In this document: positions 54,774 through 63,674 of the stretch, in pieces
Layout of the letters: the number at the start of each line of letters is the position of its first letter
Numbering within the stretch: position 1 is the first letter of the stretch
Origin: JAJPHF01 sp035293805
GTDB lineage: Bacteria > Chloroflexota > UBA6077 > JAJPHF01
DNA: 64,000 nucleotides
Reading direction: 5' to 3'
Assembly (NCBI GenBank): GCA_035293805.1
Contig: DATGMD010000037.1
Span: forward strand, 98,786-162,785
Position numbers and translations under genes: made by a program
The notes under the pieces: generated by a model
What the model saw: only the letters and a program-made list of their open reading frames with translations
Told to the model about the DNA's origin: nothing
Database searches by the model: none

Positions 54774-55712
54774 CTACTCCTCGTGGTACGGCGCGATGCC
54801 GAACTGCGCCGCATCGCGCAGCACCTCACGCCCAAGCGCCTGGTCCAGATGGTTGCCCAGCGCCTCCAGCAGCGCCGCCGCGCGCACGTCGTCGCTCGTC
54901 TCCTCGGCGCGCTCCGGCGCCGCACCGTCCGGCGCCGACGCTCCGCCAGGCGCATCCCCTTCCTTCCCAGCCTTCGGCAGGTCAGGAGGAGCGCCGTCCG
55001 CCTCGCCCAGGAAGCGGCGCAGGCGGCGGCGGGCGCGCTCCAGCAAGTCGGCGAGGTATGGGCTCGGCGCCGGGCCGGTCCCTTGCAGCGCCGCGGCGCG
55101 CAGCAGCCAGCCGAGCCCCACCGTGTCGTCCCCGCCCCCGAGCGCCAGCCGCGCCCGCAGCAGGCAGTGGACCGTCTGCAGGTAGGGATCGCCGGGCAGC
55201 GCCTGCCGCAGCGCGATCAGTCGGCGCAGCTCCGCGGCGTAGTGGGCGCGCTCGGCGGTCGGCAGGGCGTCGAGCGTGTCCACCAGCCCGAGCGCCCGCT
55301 CCTCGGGCACGGCGCGCGGCGGCTGCTCGGGATCGCTCAGCACGATCCGACGGACGAGGGCCGTCGCGGCGCGGTAGAAGGTCAGCCGCTGCTGCCGGGC
55401 CGCGTCGGCCGTTTTGGCGCCGGCCTCCTGGAACGCCGCCTGGGCGCCGGCGAAGCGCCAGTAGCGGAGCGCGCTCAGGCCGCGATAGAACAGGTCCTCC
55501 GCCACGTCCTCCTGCAGAGCAATGACCGCGTCGTTCACCCGTAGGCCCGCGTTCAGGCGCTCCGCGGCAAGGGTCTTCGCCACGATCAGCAACGGCGGAT
55601 CGGCAGGCGCCACGCTGAGCGTCGGATCGTCGCCCGCGAACCGCGCCTGCTCGATTTCGCGCCGCAGCCGCGCGACGATCTCGCTAATTCCAGCCAGGTC
55701 GGTGTCGGCCAT
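54774..55712 (-). CDS. Unknown helical protein coupled to the Dna2-like gene
   Basis: A 312 aa protein, start ATG 55712 with AGGAAG just upstream. It is helical, with no membrane segment or Cys cluster: EIVARLRREIEQARFAGDD, LFYRGLSALRYWRFAGAQ (TPR-like spacing), RAATALVRRIVLSDP. The C-terminal 80 residues have a Pro/Ala/acidic linker, then AAALLEALGNHLDQALGREVL. It ends 4 bp before the GTG of the Dna2-like gene. Not recognised. Its fixed position suggests a partner or regulator of the nuclease-helicase. Confidence 0.75.
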   Translation of the reverse strand: MADTDLAGISEIVARLRREIEQARFAGDDPTLSVAPADPPLLIVAKTLAAERLNAGLRVNDAVIALQEDVAEDLFYRGLSALRYWRFAGAQAAFQEAGAKTADAARQQRLTFYRAATALVRRIVLSDPEQPPRAVPEERALGLVDTLDALPTAERAHYAAELRRLIALRQALPGDPYLQTVHCLLRARLALGGGDDTVGLGWLLRAAALQGTGPAPSPYLADLLERARRRLRRFLGEADGAPPDLPKAGKEGDAPGGASAPDGAAPERAEETSDDVRAAALLEALGNHLDQALGREVLRDAAQFGIAPYHEE

Positions 55713-55790
55713 CCGCTTCCTCGTGACGCGCGCCGCCGGTGTGTCGGTCCCGCCACGAAGCGAGCGGCCCACGCGCGGTTCCGTGTGCCG

Positions 55791-55796
55791 CATTAT
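55791..55796 (-). promoter_or_regulatory. Probable -10 box for the nuclease-helicase operon
   Basis: A perfect TATAAT on the minus strand 79 bp upstream of ATG 55712. No consensus -35 at 17 bp (CGGGAC). Confidence 0.45.
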
Positions 55797-55875
55797 AGCG
55801 AGCAGGCACCTGGGTCCCGCCGTCCCGACAAGAAGCCCCATTCGTACCGCATTTCGATTCTGTGACACGGATCCG

Positions 55876-55905
55876 TTCGATTCAGGCGCTCCAATCTGGT
55901 AGTAT
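55876..55905 (+). promoter_or_regulatory. Possible promoter of the RlpA-like gene
   Basis: TTCGAT (55876-55881) and TAGTAT (55900-55905) with 18 bp spacing, in the divergent gap. It would give an RNA leader of nearly 500 nt before the coding start at 56406. Confidence 0.35.
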
Positions 55906-55911
55906 GGTCAA

Positions 55912-56405
55912 GGCATTAGGTTCAGCGAGGATGTTGCGGCGCGCGGCGCGCCCCGCCATACTCGCACCGCGCGGCCTCCAGGCCCCACCGGATTGCCGCG
56001 CGAGACTTCGCCCAGGTGAGTTAGGAGCGATGTAATTTCCGCCCCTCGTTTACAGAGGCGTGTGGGCGCACGACCCCGCCGACGTGGCACGGCCCTCGCA
56101 CGCTAACTGCATACGGTGTCTCTCTCCTTCCCGTCCTGAGCGCTTCCCCGCCGCGAATCCCCACCGTGTAACGTCCCTGGCTCTCTCCGTACGCGGAGTG
56201 CGCCCAGGCAGATGGTTACGCTCGCAGCGATAGCCCCACCGGCCCAGGCTGTCACTGCGACAGTTTCCGTCTGCCCGGCGCTTACCGTGTGCGGCGAAGC
56301 ACGGGGTCCAGGCACGGCCGCGGCTTGCGGAGACTGATCGGCGGCACTTTGCCCCCGATCCCTGCGTCTCCGCCATGAACTCTCATCCCAAGGAGTGTAT
56401 TGTCC
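55912..56405 (+). promoter_or_regulatory. Long structured leader of the RlpA-like gene
   Basis: About 490 bp with no gene on either strand and lower GC than its surroundings. It has nested pairing at about 56168-56222: GTAAC with GTTAC, CCTGG with CCAGG, and CTCCGTACGCGGAG as the inner hairpin. A segment CGCACGCTAACTGCATACGG near 56097-56116 faintly recalls the 3' part of c-di-AMP riboswitches, but the 5' half of that motif was not found. A riboswitch is possible, not shown. Confidence 0.35.
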
Positions 56406-57098
56406 ATGCCCTGTGCTATCCGTGTGCTCTGCGTCCTCGTCCTGGGCGCCGCGCTGTTCGCGCCCACCCAGACGTTCGCGTCGACCACCGGTACCACCGC
56501 CACCTACTACCACCCCTCGCTGCAAGGCTATCGCATGGCCAACGGCCTGCCCTACAACCGCTGGGACCCCATGATCGCCGCGAATAACTGGTATCCACTC
56601 GGCACGCTCTTGAAAGTCACCCGCCAGGGAACCGGCCAGTACATCTACGTGCGCGTGCAGGATCGCGGCAGCAGTGGGCTAACGCTGGACTTGAGCGAGG
56701 CGGGGTTCGCCCGCCTCGGCGGCCTCCGCGAGGGACGCATCCCCGTGTGGCTGGAGGTCGTGACGACCATCGACGGGCAGGCGCCACGTGCCGTGGAGAG
56801 CGCGCCTGCGCCCGACGCGTCGGCTGCGAGCGAGACCGCGCCCGAGGCCGAGGCGCCGCCCGAGGCCGAGGCGCCCGACGAGCCGGACGCGCCCGCCCAC
56901 GCGCCGGCGCCAACCGATGAGCGCCCGGCAATTCCCGCCACGCCGCCGGCACCGCCCAACGCCCCTAGGGCGACCACGGCCGACGAGCCCGACGACGCCA
57001 CTACCGCGCCGCCCGCCCCCGGGGTCGGGCCACGCGCGCGCCACATTCGCGTCGTCGACGGCGACACCTTCGCCGCCCTCCGCGCCGCGCGCCTGTAG
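56406..57098 (+). CDS. Secreted RlpA-like (double-psi beta-barrel) wall protein
   Basis: A 230 aa secreted protein. Signal peptide about 1-25 (VLCVLVLGAALFAPTQTFA). The barrel (about 30-120) has TATYYHPSLQGYRMANGLPYN, ANNWYPLGTLLKVT and VQDRGSSGLTLDLSEAGFARLG, with the conserved Asp of VQDRG. About 90 residues of Pro/Ala/acidic linker follow. The end, HIRVVDGDTFAALRAARL, looks like the first half of a LysM. It likely acts on or binds peptidoglycan. AAGGAG is 11 bp before ATG 56406 and 5 bp before TTG 56400, so TTG may be the true start. Confidence 0.85.
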   Translation: MPCAIRVLCVLVLGAALFAPTQTFASTTGTTATYYHPSLQGYRMANGLPYNRWDPMIAANNWYPLGTLLKVTRQGTGQYIYVRVQDRGSSGLTLDLSEAGFARLGGLREGRIPVWLEVVTTIDGQAPRAVESAPAPDASAASETAPEAEAPPEAEAPDEPDAPAHAPAPTDERPAIPATPPAPPNAPRATTADEPDDATTAPPAPGVGPRARHIRVVDGDTFAALRAARL

Positions 57099-57140
57099 CG
57101 TCGCGCCGTCCTCGGCTCGCGTCGCTGCCTGGCAGCGGCC

Positions 57141-57220
57141 TCCCTGGGAGCGCGGGCGTCTCGCCCGCCCGGCCACTGTCGCCTGCCCCCCGGGAGCGCG
57201 AGCGTCTCGCCCGCCCGGCC
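57141..57220. repeat. Two copies of repeat family B
   Basis: 57141-57174 (TCCCTGGGAGCGCGGGCGTC then TCGCCCGCCCGGCC) and 57187-57220 (CCGGGAGCGCGAGCGTCTCG then CCCGCCCGGCC). GCGGGCG pairs with CGCCCGC. The remaining gap to 57454 holds nothing clear. Confidence 0.8.
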
Positions 57221-57454
57221 TCGGCCGCTTCGCGCGCCGGAGCCGGGCGGGCTGCTCGCCCATCCCGGAACCCGGTCCCCGCGCCCGCGAGCGCCCGCCG
57301 TGCATCCCACGCGGGGCATGGCTCTTGCACTAGTCGTGGCGGGCGGCTACTACCCCGTTATGGGTAGCCTGATGTGTAATGTGATCTCACAGACACGTCG
57401 ATGACCTGGTGACGGCCAGCTAGCCCATGACGTGAGCGCAGAACGGGGGCCATC

Positions 57455-58447
57455 ATGGCGACGGCAACCCAGCCGCGGACGCGCAGCGATGTGCCAGCGG
57501 CCAACGACCGGCCGGGGGCGCCGGTGATCGAGCTGGTGGGGCTCACGCTGGGCTACGACGGACAGGAGATCATCCGCAACCTGTCGCTCGCGGTGACGCC
57601 GGGCCAGATCTACGGCTTGGTCGGCCCGTCGGGCGGGGGCAAGACCACCCTGCTCCGAGCCGCGCTGGGCTTGTTGCAACCGATGGAAGGCGAGGCGCGC
57701 CTGTTCGGCGAGCCGGCGCTCACGCTGCCGCGGCGGCTGCGCCAGCGCATCGGCTACATGCCGCAGAGCTTCGCCCTCTACCCTAATCTCACCGTCCGCG
57801 AGAACCTCGACTTCGTGGCGGGGCTCTACGGGCTCGGCTGGCGCCACCGGCGCCGCCGCATCCGCGAGACGCTCGACACGATGGATCTGAGCGAGCACCG
57901 CGGCAAGGTGGCGCGCGACCTGAGCGGCGGCATGCAGCGCCGCTTGCAGCTCGCCGCTGCGCTCCTCCACGAGCCCAGCCTGCTGGTGGTGGACGAGCCC
58001 ACCGCCGGCATCGACCCCGTGCTGCGCGCCCGCTGCTGGGAGGAGTTCCGCGCCATCGCCGACAGCGGCCGCACGGTGTTCTTTACCACCCAGTACGTCA
58101 ACGAGGCCGAGCAGTGCGACTACGTGGCGCTCGTCGCGGGCGGCGGGCTGCTGGCCGAGGGCACACCGGCGGCGCTGCGCCGGCTCGCCTACGGCGGCGA
58201 CGTCGTCGATCTCGCCTCGCCGTGCCTCGACTGGTCGGCCGTCAGCCAGGTCGCCCGCCTGCCGCTCGTCCTCGGCGTCGACCGCGCGGCGCCGGGCTGG
58301 GTGCGCGTGCTGGTGGAAGACGCCGCCCGCGCCACGCCCGAGCTGGTGCGCGCGCTGGAAGACGCGAACTGTCACGTCGAGGCCGCGGACGCCAGCCAGC
58401 CGTCGTTCGACGAGGTGTTCACGCGCCTGGTGGAGCGCCGCCGCTGA
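57455..58447 (+). CDS. ABC exporter ATP-binding protein
   Basis: A 330 aa ATPase. Walker A is GPSGGGKTT, the Q-loop YMPQSF, the signature DLSGGMQRRLQLA, Walker B LLVVDEPTAGID and the H-loop TTQYVNEAE, where Gln replaces the usual His. The C-terminal domain ends SFDEVFTRLVE. The N-terminal about 24 residues are Pro/Ala-rich. It pairs with the permease 104 bp downstream. The changed H-loop may slow hydrolysis. Confidence 0.9.
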   Translation: MATATQPRTRSDVPAANDRPGAPVIELVGLTLGYDGQEIIRNLSLAVTPGQIYGLVGPSGGGKTTLLRAALGLLQPMEGEARLFGEPALTLPRRLRQRIGYMPQSFALYPNLTVRENLDFVAGLYGLGWRHRRRRIRETLDTMDLSEHRGKVARDLSGGMQRRLQLAAALLHEPSLLVVDEPTAGIDPVLRARCWEEFRAIADSGRTVFFTTQYVNEAEQCDYVALVAGGGLLAEGTPAALRRLAYGGDVVDLASPCLDWSAVSQVARLPLVLGVDRAAPGWVRVLVEDAARATPELVRALEDANCHVEAADASQPSFDEVFTRLVERRR

Positions 58448-58550
58448 CCCCGGGCCCCTGGAGCGCCCGGGGGGGCCCGTTCGGCCACACGCCCCGACAT
58501 GGGCGCCACGACCGGTCGAGGCGTCTGCCGCCACGGGAGGGAGCCGCGCC

Positions 58551-60071
58551 ATGCTGAGCACGCCGATCCGCACCACGGCCCCGGCCAACGTGTTCCTGGG
58601 GGAGCTGTTCCGCCAGCCCTGGCTGCTGTGCATCGTCATCTTCGGGCCGTTCCTGATTTTGCTGGCGTTCGTGCTGGGCGCGCGCGTGTACCGCGACTTC
58701 CCGACCACGATCGTGGTGCTGCCGCCCAATGCCTCCCAGAATTCGGTCCTCCAGATGGGCGCGCAGAACCTGGATAATTTCCTGAACGTGGTGGGCACGA
58801 CGACCGACCGCGACGCGGCGCTCGCCCGGCTGCGGCGCGGGGAGGTGAAGCTCGTGCTGGAGCTGCCCCCCGACCCGCAGGCGGCGCTCGCCCAGGGTCA
58901 GCAGGCACCTGTGCGCCTGACCACCAACGAGATCGACCCGCTCGCCAACTCGTTCTTCACGCTGTTCGTGGAGGCCCAGATCGCCGAGCTGAACCGCGAG
59001 GCGATCGCCCAGGTCATCACCCAGGCGCGCGGCTCCGCGGCGACCGTGCAGGACGAGGTGACACGCCTCCAGCAGGCGCTCAACGGCGTCGCCAACGGCT
59101 CTGTCGACGAGCAGCGCCGCCGCTTGCGCGACGCCACCACGCTCCTCGGCCAGCTCGACAGCACGCTGGGCCAGATCGAAGATGTGGCGCAAGTCACGGG
59201 GCTGCTGGGGACGGGGCCAGGCTCGCCGCTCAGCGAGCTGCGCGCGCAGCGCCAGCGCCTGCGCGGCTTCTACTCCGACCTCCAACAGCTCGATCTGCAG
59301 CTCAACGCCGTGCCGAGCCCCGCCGAGGCGGCGAGCCTGCTCCAGCAGATCAATCAGGTGCAGCCACTGCTCACGCAGCTCCAGACCACCAACCCGAACG
59401 TGCTCTCGGCCCCCTTCTATCCGGTCATCGACAACGTGGCGCCCTACAAGCCGGAGGGCACGACGTACTTCCTGCCGGGCATCCTGGCGCTGATCCTCCA
59501 GCATCTGGCCGTGACGCTCGCGGCCGTCTCGATCGCCCGCGACCGCCGCCTCGGCGTCCTCGACCTCTACCGCCTGTCGCCCGCGTCGGCGGCCGAGGTG
59601 CTGGTAGGCAAGTATCTGGGGCTCGGCTTGATGGTGGCCTTGATCGCCTCGCTCGTCACGGCGCTGGCGATCCTTGCGCTGGGCGTGCCCGTCCTCGCCG
59701 GCATCGGCTGGCTCGTGGCCGTGCTGTTCGTGTTCCTGCTCGCCGCACTGGCCCTCGGCTTCGTGATCGGGCTGATCACTCGCAGCGAGGAGTCGGCGAT
59801 TCAGGCATCCATGCTGCTGCTCATTGCGTCGGTGGCGTTCAGCGGCCTGCTGGCGCCGCTGGACCAGCTCACGCTGCCCCTCCTGGTAGTCGCGTACCTC
59901 CTGCCCGTGACGACGGGGCGCCTCCTGCTCGAAACGGTCATGTTCCGAGGTGACCCGGTCGATTGGGCCGCCGTCCATTGGGTCCCGACGGCCACGCTCG
60001 CCGCGCTGCTGCTCGTGCTACTCGCGCTGAGCTTCCGCATGTTCGCCGGCGAGCTAGCCCGCCGCCGCTAG
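58551..60071 (+). CDS. ABC-2 permease with large extracytoplasmic coiled-coil domain
   Basis: A 506 aa permease. One helix near 23-44, then about 260 residues outside the membrane, with coiled-coil stretches (VQDEVTRLQQALNGV, LRAQRQRLRGFYSDLQQLDL), then five or six helices from residue 305 (LPGILALILQHLAVTLAAV). This is the YhgE/ABC-2 layout with an external stalk. Partner of the ATPase upstream. GGGAGGGAG precedes ATG 58551. Confidence 0.9.
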   Translation: MLSTPIRTTAPANVFLGELFRQPWLLCIVIFGPFLILLAFVLGARVYRDFPTTIVVLPPNASQNSVLQMGAQNLDNFLNVVGTTTDRDAALARLRRGEVKLVLELPPDPQAALAQGQQAPVRLTTNEIDPLANSFFTLFVEAQIAELNREAIAQVITQARGSAATVQDEVTRLQQALNGVANGSVDEQRRRLRDATTLLGQLDSTLGQIEDVAQVTGLLGTGPGSPLSELRAQRQRLRGFYSDLQQLDLQLNAVPSPAEAASLLQQINQVQPLLTQLQTTNPNVLSAPFYPVIDNVAPYKPEGTTYFLPGILALILQHLAVTLAAVSIARDRRLGVLDLYRLSPASAAEVLVGKYLGLGLMVALIASLVTALAILALGVPVLAGIGWLVAVLFVFLLAALALGFVIGLITRSEESAIQASMLLLIASVAFSGLLAPLDQLTLPLLVVAYLLPVTTGRLLLETVMFRGDPVDWAAVHWVPTATLAALLLVLLALSFRMFAGELARRR

Positions 60072-60128
60072 AAGCAGCGCCAAGAGCCAACGGCAGCCGA
60101 AACGTAGAGGCATCGCGCGCAAGTTGCC

Positions 60129-60134
60129 TATAAT
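60129..60134 (+). promoter_or_regulatory. Possible -10 box for the CBM48 gene
   Basis: A perfect TATAAT 82 bp before ATG 60217; no clear -35. Confidence 0.4.
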
Positions 60135-60216
60135 GCACTGTCCACTCGCCAGCAACACTGGAAGCGGGCGGCCATTAGTCCCAGGCACCTACACGGAAGG
60201 AGCATTTCTCGCGCTC

Positions 60217-60516
60217 ATGGTGAAGAAGAAGCCTCTCCAGGGATCGGATAAGGTATCGGTGACGTTTGAGACGGCCCCGCGCCCCGATGCGGGCACAGTG
60301 TGCCTCGCGGGCGAGTTCAACCAGTGGAATCCCGCCGCGACGCCGATGAAGCAGCGCAAGGACGGCTGCTGGTGGACCACTCTCCGCCTCCCCAAGAATC
60401 AGGAGTTCGCCTACCGCTTCGTAGTCGACGGGCACGAGTGGATTACCGACGACCAGGCCGACCGGACCGTGCCCAACGAGCACGGCGAGACGAACGCGAT
60501 CGTCGTCGTCCGCTAG
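60217..60516 (+). CDS. CBM48/isoamylase N-terminal domain protein
   Basis: A 99 aa single-domain protein of the early-set E/AMPK-beta type. VTFETAPRPDAGTVCLAGEF, NQWNPAATPM and YRFVVDGHEWITDDQAD are the glycogen-binding domain hallmarks. Small stand-alone versions are common in bacteria, and their role with glycogen or starch enzymes is not clear. No such enzyme is nearby. ATG 60217 has AAGGAG 14 bp upstream, a long spacing. Confidence 0.88.
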   Translation: MVKKKPLQGSDKVSVTFETAPRPDAGTVCLAGEFNQWNPAATPMKQRKDGCWWTTLRLPKNQEFAYRFVVDGHEWITDDQADRTVPNEHGETNAIVVVR

Positions 60517-60542
60517 CCCCGCACGTCTCCGTCGCCCCCGCC

Positions 60543-60633
60543 CCTCCCTCTCCCCCTGGGATGAGGGTTGCGCCGCGGGCGACCTTCTCCTCCCTCCCCC
60601 TCTCCCCCTGGGAGAGGGCCGGGGTGAGGGCGC
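60543..60633. repeat. Two short copies of repeat family C
   Basis: CCTCCCTCTCCCCCTGGGAT (60543 on, broken) and CCCTCTCCCCCTGGGAGAGG then GCCGGGGTGAGGGCGCG (ending 60633). Confidence 0.8.
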
Positions 60634-60661
60634 GTCCTGCTGGCGGACCGCCGAGGCGGAT

Positions 60662-60709
60662 CGGGTCGGGCCCGGCGTAGCTACCGGCAGCTACGCCGGG
60701 CCCGACCCG
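60662..60709. terminator. Perfect 21 bp hairpin between convergent genes
   Basis: CGGGTCGGGCCCGGCGTAGC plus T (60662-60682) pairs exactly with 60689-60709 around loop ACCGGC. It lies 5 bp past the stop of the leftward binding-protein gene and after the rightward CBM48 gene. It is a probable two-way terminator without a T-tract. Confidence 0.6.
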
Positions 60710-60714
60710 GCGCC

Positions 60715-61857
60715 CTACTGGTACGGCCCGAGCCGCTCGCGCGCGTAGGCGGCGAAGCGGCCGTCCACCGAGCGGCTCAGATCGGGCGCGGCCTCCAGGT
60801 AGCCGTTCGCCTGGTACCAGGCGATGTCGTCCGCGAGGCTTTTCACGTCGACCTCACCCGACGTCGGCACGGCGATGAACACCATGCGATCGTAGAGCGC
60901 CGGGTCCTTCACGCGAGAGTGCTCGGTGATGGCAGCGACCACCTCGGCGCGGCCGCGCCCCTTGTCGATCGCGTCCATATAGTCCCGCGAGCCCCGCACC
61001 AGCGCCACCATGAGCCGTCGCGCCGCCTCCGGCTGGGTCTGGATCAGCTTCTGTGAGTACATCCAGACCGTCACCATATGGTCAGGCAGGATCTCGTCGA
61101 CCGGCTTCCAGCGCGTCGCCAGGTTGCGCTCCACCGCGTTCGTGACGAAGGGCTCGGCCTCGAAACCCACGTCGAGCGAGCCACCGGCAAAGGCGCTCAG
61201 CATGTCGGGGAAGCCCATGCTGACCACGTTCGCATCGTCGCGCGTCAGCCCGCCCCGCTCCAGCGCCTTCCCGATGGCAATCGTCGTCACGTTGCCCTCG
61301 CCCGAGGTGGCAATCGTGCGGCCGCGCAGGTCGGCGTAGTCGCGGATCTGGCCGCTGTCCACGAGGTCTTTGCGGGCCATCACCACCGACGAGCCGTGGC
61401 CGGCCGTGAACTGCCCCGCACCCGAGACGATGACCAGGCCCACGTCGCGGGCCATCGCATTGAACAGCCCCGCCGACGTGGCGCCTACGCCCGCGTCAAG
61501 CTGCCCCGCCGCCAGCGGTGCAATCATATTGGCGCCCGAATCGAACGGCACGAGCTCGACATCCAGCCCTTCCGCCTGGAAGTAGCCCTTCGCCATCGCC
61601 ACGAACAACGGGCTATCGCCGAGCGTTAGCGTAGAGCCAACCTTGAGCGCCACGGGCGGGGACAGCGGCGCCGTGGACGCGCTGGCCGCTGCCCCGCCGG
61701 CCGCCGCGGTGGCCGCGCCAGAGGTTGGCCCGCCCGGCGCCTGCTCCGCGGCAGCCGGCGTGGGCCGCGCGGCAGCGCCCGCTTGGCTCGGCCCCGCCGG
61801 CGTGCACGCCGCGAGCCAGAGCGCGATTCCTACGCCCAGCCATCCACCCCACCTCAT
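60715..61857 (-). CDS. Substrate-binding lipoprotein, paralogue of the 12.7 kb protein
   Basis: A 380 aa protein. Signal and lipobox LWLAAC (Cys at 18), an Ala/Gly/Pro linker, then LKVGSTLTLGDSPLFVAMAKGYF and PLAAGQLDAGVGATSAGLFNAMARD. It ends VDGRFAAYARERLGPYQ, matching the protein at 12660-13787 in layout and many motifs (FDSGANMIAPL, SRVKDPALYDRMVF). ATG 61857 has AGGAG 8 bp upstream. Again there is no permease or ATPase partner. Confidence 0.88.
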   Translation of the reverse strand: MRWGGWLGVGIALWLAACTPAGPSQAGAAARPTPAAAEQAPGGPTSGAATAAAGGAAASASTAPLSPPVALKVGSTLTLGDSPLFVAMAKGYFQAEGLDVELVPFDSGANMIAPLAAGQLDAGVGATSAGLFNAMARDVGLVIVSGAGQFTAGHGSSVVMARKDLVDSGQIRDYADLRGRTIATSGEGNVTTIAIGKALERGGLTRDDANVVSMGFPDMLSAFAGGSLDVGFEAEPFVTNAVERNLATRWKPVDEILPDHMVTVWMYSQKLIQTQPEAARRLMVALVRGSRDYMDAIDKGRGRAEVVAAITEHSRVKDPALYDRMVFIAVPTSGEVDVKSLADDIAWYQANGYLEAAPDLSRSVDGRFAAYARERLGPYQ

Positions 61858-62075
61858 TGCATCACTCCTCCGCCCCGTCCCCCGATCTTCTCCCACATGA
61901 GCGATCGGAGCATCCAGCACCGCCTCCTTCAGCCCGAGTCACCGCCGCCCCCTCGCCCCTCCCCACCGCATCCACCCGGCCGAGCAGCCAGCGCCCCGGC
62001 TAGCCGCGCCGGTCGCCAGTGCGTCTCGTCTGCTCTCGAAGGCCGGCCGTTCTGCGCCCGGGCTGGCGGCGTCCC

Positions 62076-62184
62076 CAGCCTCCTGCCGACGGCCTGGCGT
62101 CCCCGCGGCGCCGATAGCAGCCATGTCTGCTAGGCTCTGGCATCGTCAGCCTCCTGCCGACGGCCTGGCGTCCCCCCCGCGGGC
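62076..62184. repeat. 28 bp direct repeat pair in a long non-coding gap
   Basis: CAGCCTCCTGCCGACGGCCT followed by GGCGTCCC occurs at 62076-62103 and 62157-62184. The gap 61858-62498 also holds a family C copy at about 62352-62386 and the left end of the IS. No gene is seen. Confidence 0.75.
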
Positions 62185-62407
62185 ACGGCCCCCCCCCCGC
62201 CGCTCGCGGCGTCCGGTCCGGCGCCCTTCGCCCCCTGGACCATCGCGCCCCGCCAACCCGGTACTTTGTAGGGCCGCTACTTGCTGTGCTGCGCCGGGGC
62301 GCCACCCCGCCGGGTGTCATGCCGAATCCGGCGCAGGCGTTCCCTGGCTCGCGCTCCCTCCGGGAGAGGGCCGGGGTGAGGGCCCGTCCCTCCCCCTCTC
62401 CCCCGGC

Positions 62408-63674
62408 TAACAAGGGGAGGTAACGGGACGAAAAGTGGAGATACCTCAAGACGATCCGGCATCTTGGAAGTGTCCAGCCACCAAGAAGCGGAGGACCGAT
62501 GAGCTATCCCCAGGCATCGTATCAGACCGTGCTGGAGCAGGGACAGGCGCGCTTTCCGGCCTTGCGGCCGGCGCAACAGCGCGGGCTCGCGGAGTGGGTC
62601 ACCGGCACCCTGGCCGCCGGCACGGCGTGTGAGGCGCGGGTGTTGGCCGCACTGGCGAACACCCCAACCGAGTGGCACGCGGCGCGGGAGCGGCTGCGGG
62701 CCTGGCTGTACGACGGGGTAGACCGGCCGGCGCCGTGTCGCGCGCAAGTGGAGGTGAGTGCGTGCTTCGCCCCCTTGGTGGCGTGGGTGCTCAGTTGGTG
62801 GACCGGCGGCCCGCTGCCCCTGGCCCTGGACGCCACGCTGGATCGCACCCGCCATGCGGCGGTCGTGGTCAGCGTGCTCTACCGCCGCAGTGCCCTCCCG
62901 GTCGGGTGGGTCGTGCTGCCGGCCAACGTCCCGGGCGCCTGGCTGGAGCCGCTCGCGCCGGTGCTCACGGCGTTGAGCACCGCGATCCCCGCGTCCACCC
63001 GGGTGCTGCTATTCGCGGATCGCGGCCTGTGGAGCCCGCGCTTGTGGCAGCAGGTGCGGGCCTTGAGCGGGTACCCGGTCCTGCGCATCCAACGCCACCA
63101 TCACTTCGCCCCCAGGTCGCGCCGGGCGGCCCGCCGCGACCTGGGGGCCGGGGCCGGGCCACGCCTGGGTCGGGACCGGCACGGCGTTTACCCGGGGGCA
63201 GCGCCTCGCGGCCACCCTAGTGGTCGTGTGGGCGGCCGGGCAGGCAGAGCCCTGAGTGCTGCTGACCGATCAGCCGCCGCGGGCCGTCGGCCTGCTGTGG
63301 TACGGGCTGCGGATGTGGATCGAACACGGCTTTCGCGCGCTCAAGCGGATGGGCTGGGAGTGGGAGCGCACCCGCCGCACCGATCCCACCCGCGTGGCCC
63401 GCTATTGGCTGGTCTTGGCCGTGGCGACCCTCTGGACGCTCGCGGTCGGCACGCGCCTCGAAGACGCCTGGCAGCCCTCCGCCGGCGCGCTCCCCCACGT
63501 CCTGAGCGTGTTTCAGCGCGGCCACCTCGCCGTCCAACAGCAAGTGGCCCGCGGCCGCCTCTGGCGCCGCCTGCGCCTCGGGCCCGCGCCCTGGCCCGAA
63601 CCGTCTCCCGCCCTGCAGGTGACCTGCCATGACGCCCCCGCACTACCAGGACCCTGATTTACCTCCCCTTGTTA
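62408..63674. mobile_element. Degraded IS4-type insertion sequence
   Basis: Exact 16 bp ends TAACAAGGGGAGGTAA (62408-62423) and its complement (63659-63674). The similarity goes on outward: both ends are bordered by CCCTCCCCCTC(T/G)CCCCC-type sequence, giving about 35 bp inverted ends with few mismatches. Inside lies one broken transposase gene. The outer part matches the family C repeats. No clear target duplication was found. Confidence 0.75.
62499..63657 (+). pseudogene. IS4-family transposase with frameshift and stop
   Basis: A DDE transposase remnant. The first Asp is in LALDATLDRTRHAAV, the second in LLFADRGLW, and the YREK signature is intact as YGLRMWIEHGFRALK (Y-x2-R-x3-E-x6-K). The frame is lost in a G-run near 63140-63150. 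The true frame continues as GTAFTRGQRLAATLVVVW, then hits TGA at 63253-63255 where Trp or a similar codon is expected, and reopens at 63256 (VLLTDQPP). Two independent lesions show it is dead rather than a programmed frameshift. Confidence 0.88.

Noticed and set aside
55912..56405. Definite c-di-AMP riboswitch
   Set aside because: Only a GCTAACTGC-like fragment fits. The 5' GCCGAATCC and GGTACGG segments of the motif were not found in order.
63140..63255. Programmed frameshift in the IS4-type transposase
   Set aside because: A separate TGA follows about 100 bp later in the restored frame, so the gene is broken in two ways. Selenocysteine reading is also not supported.
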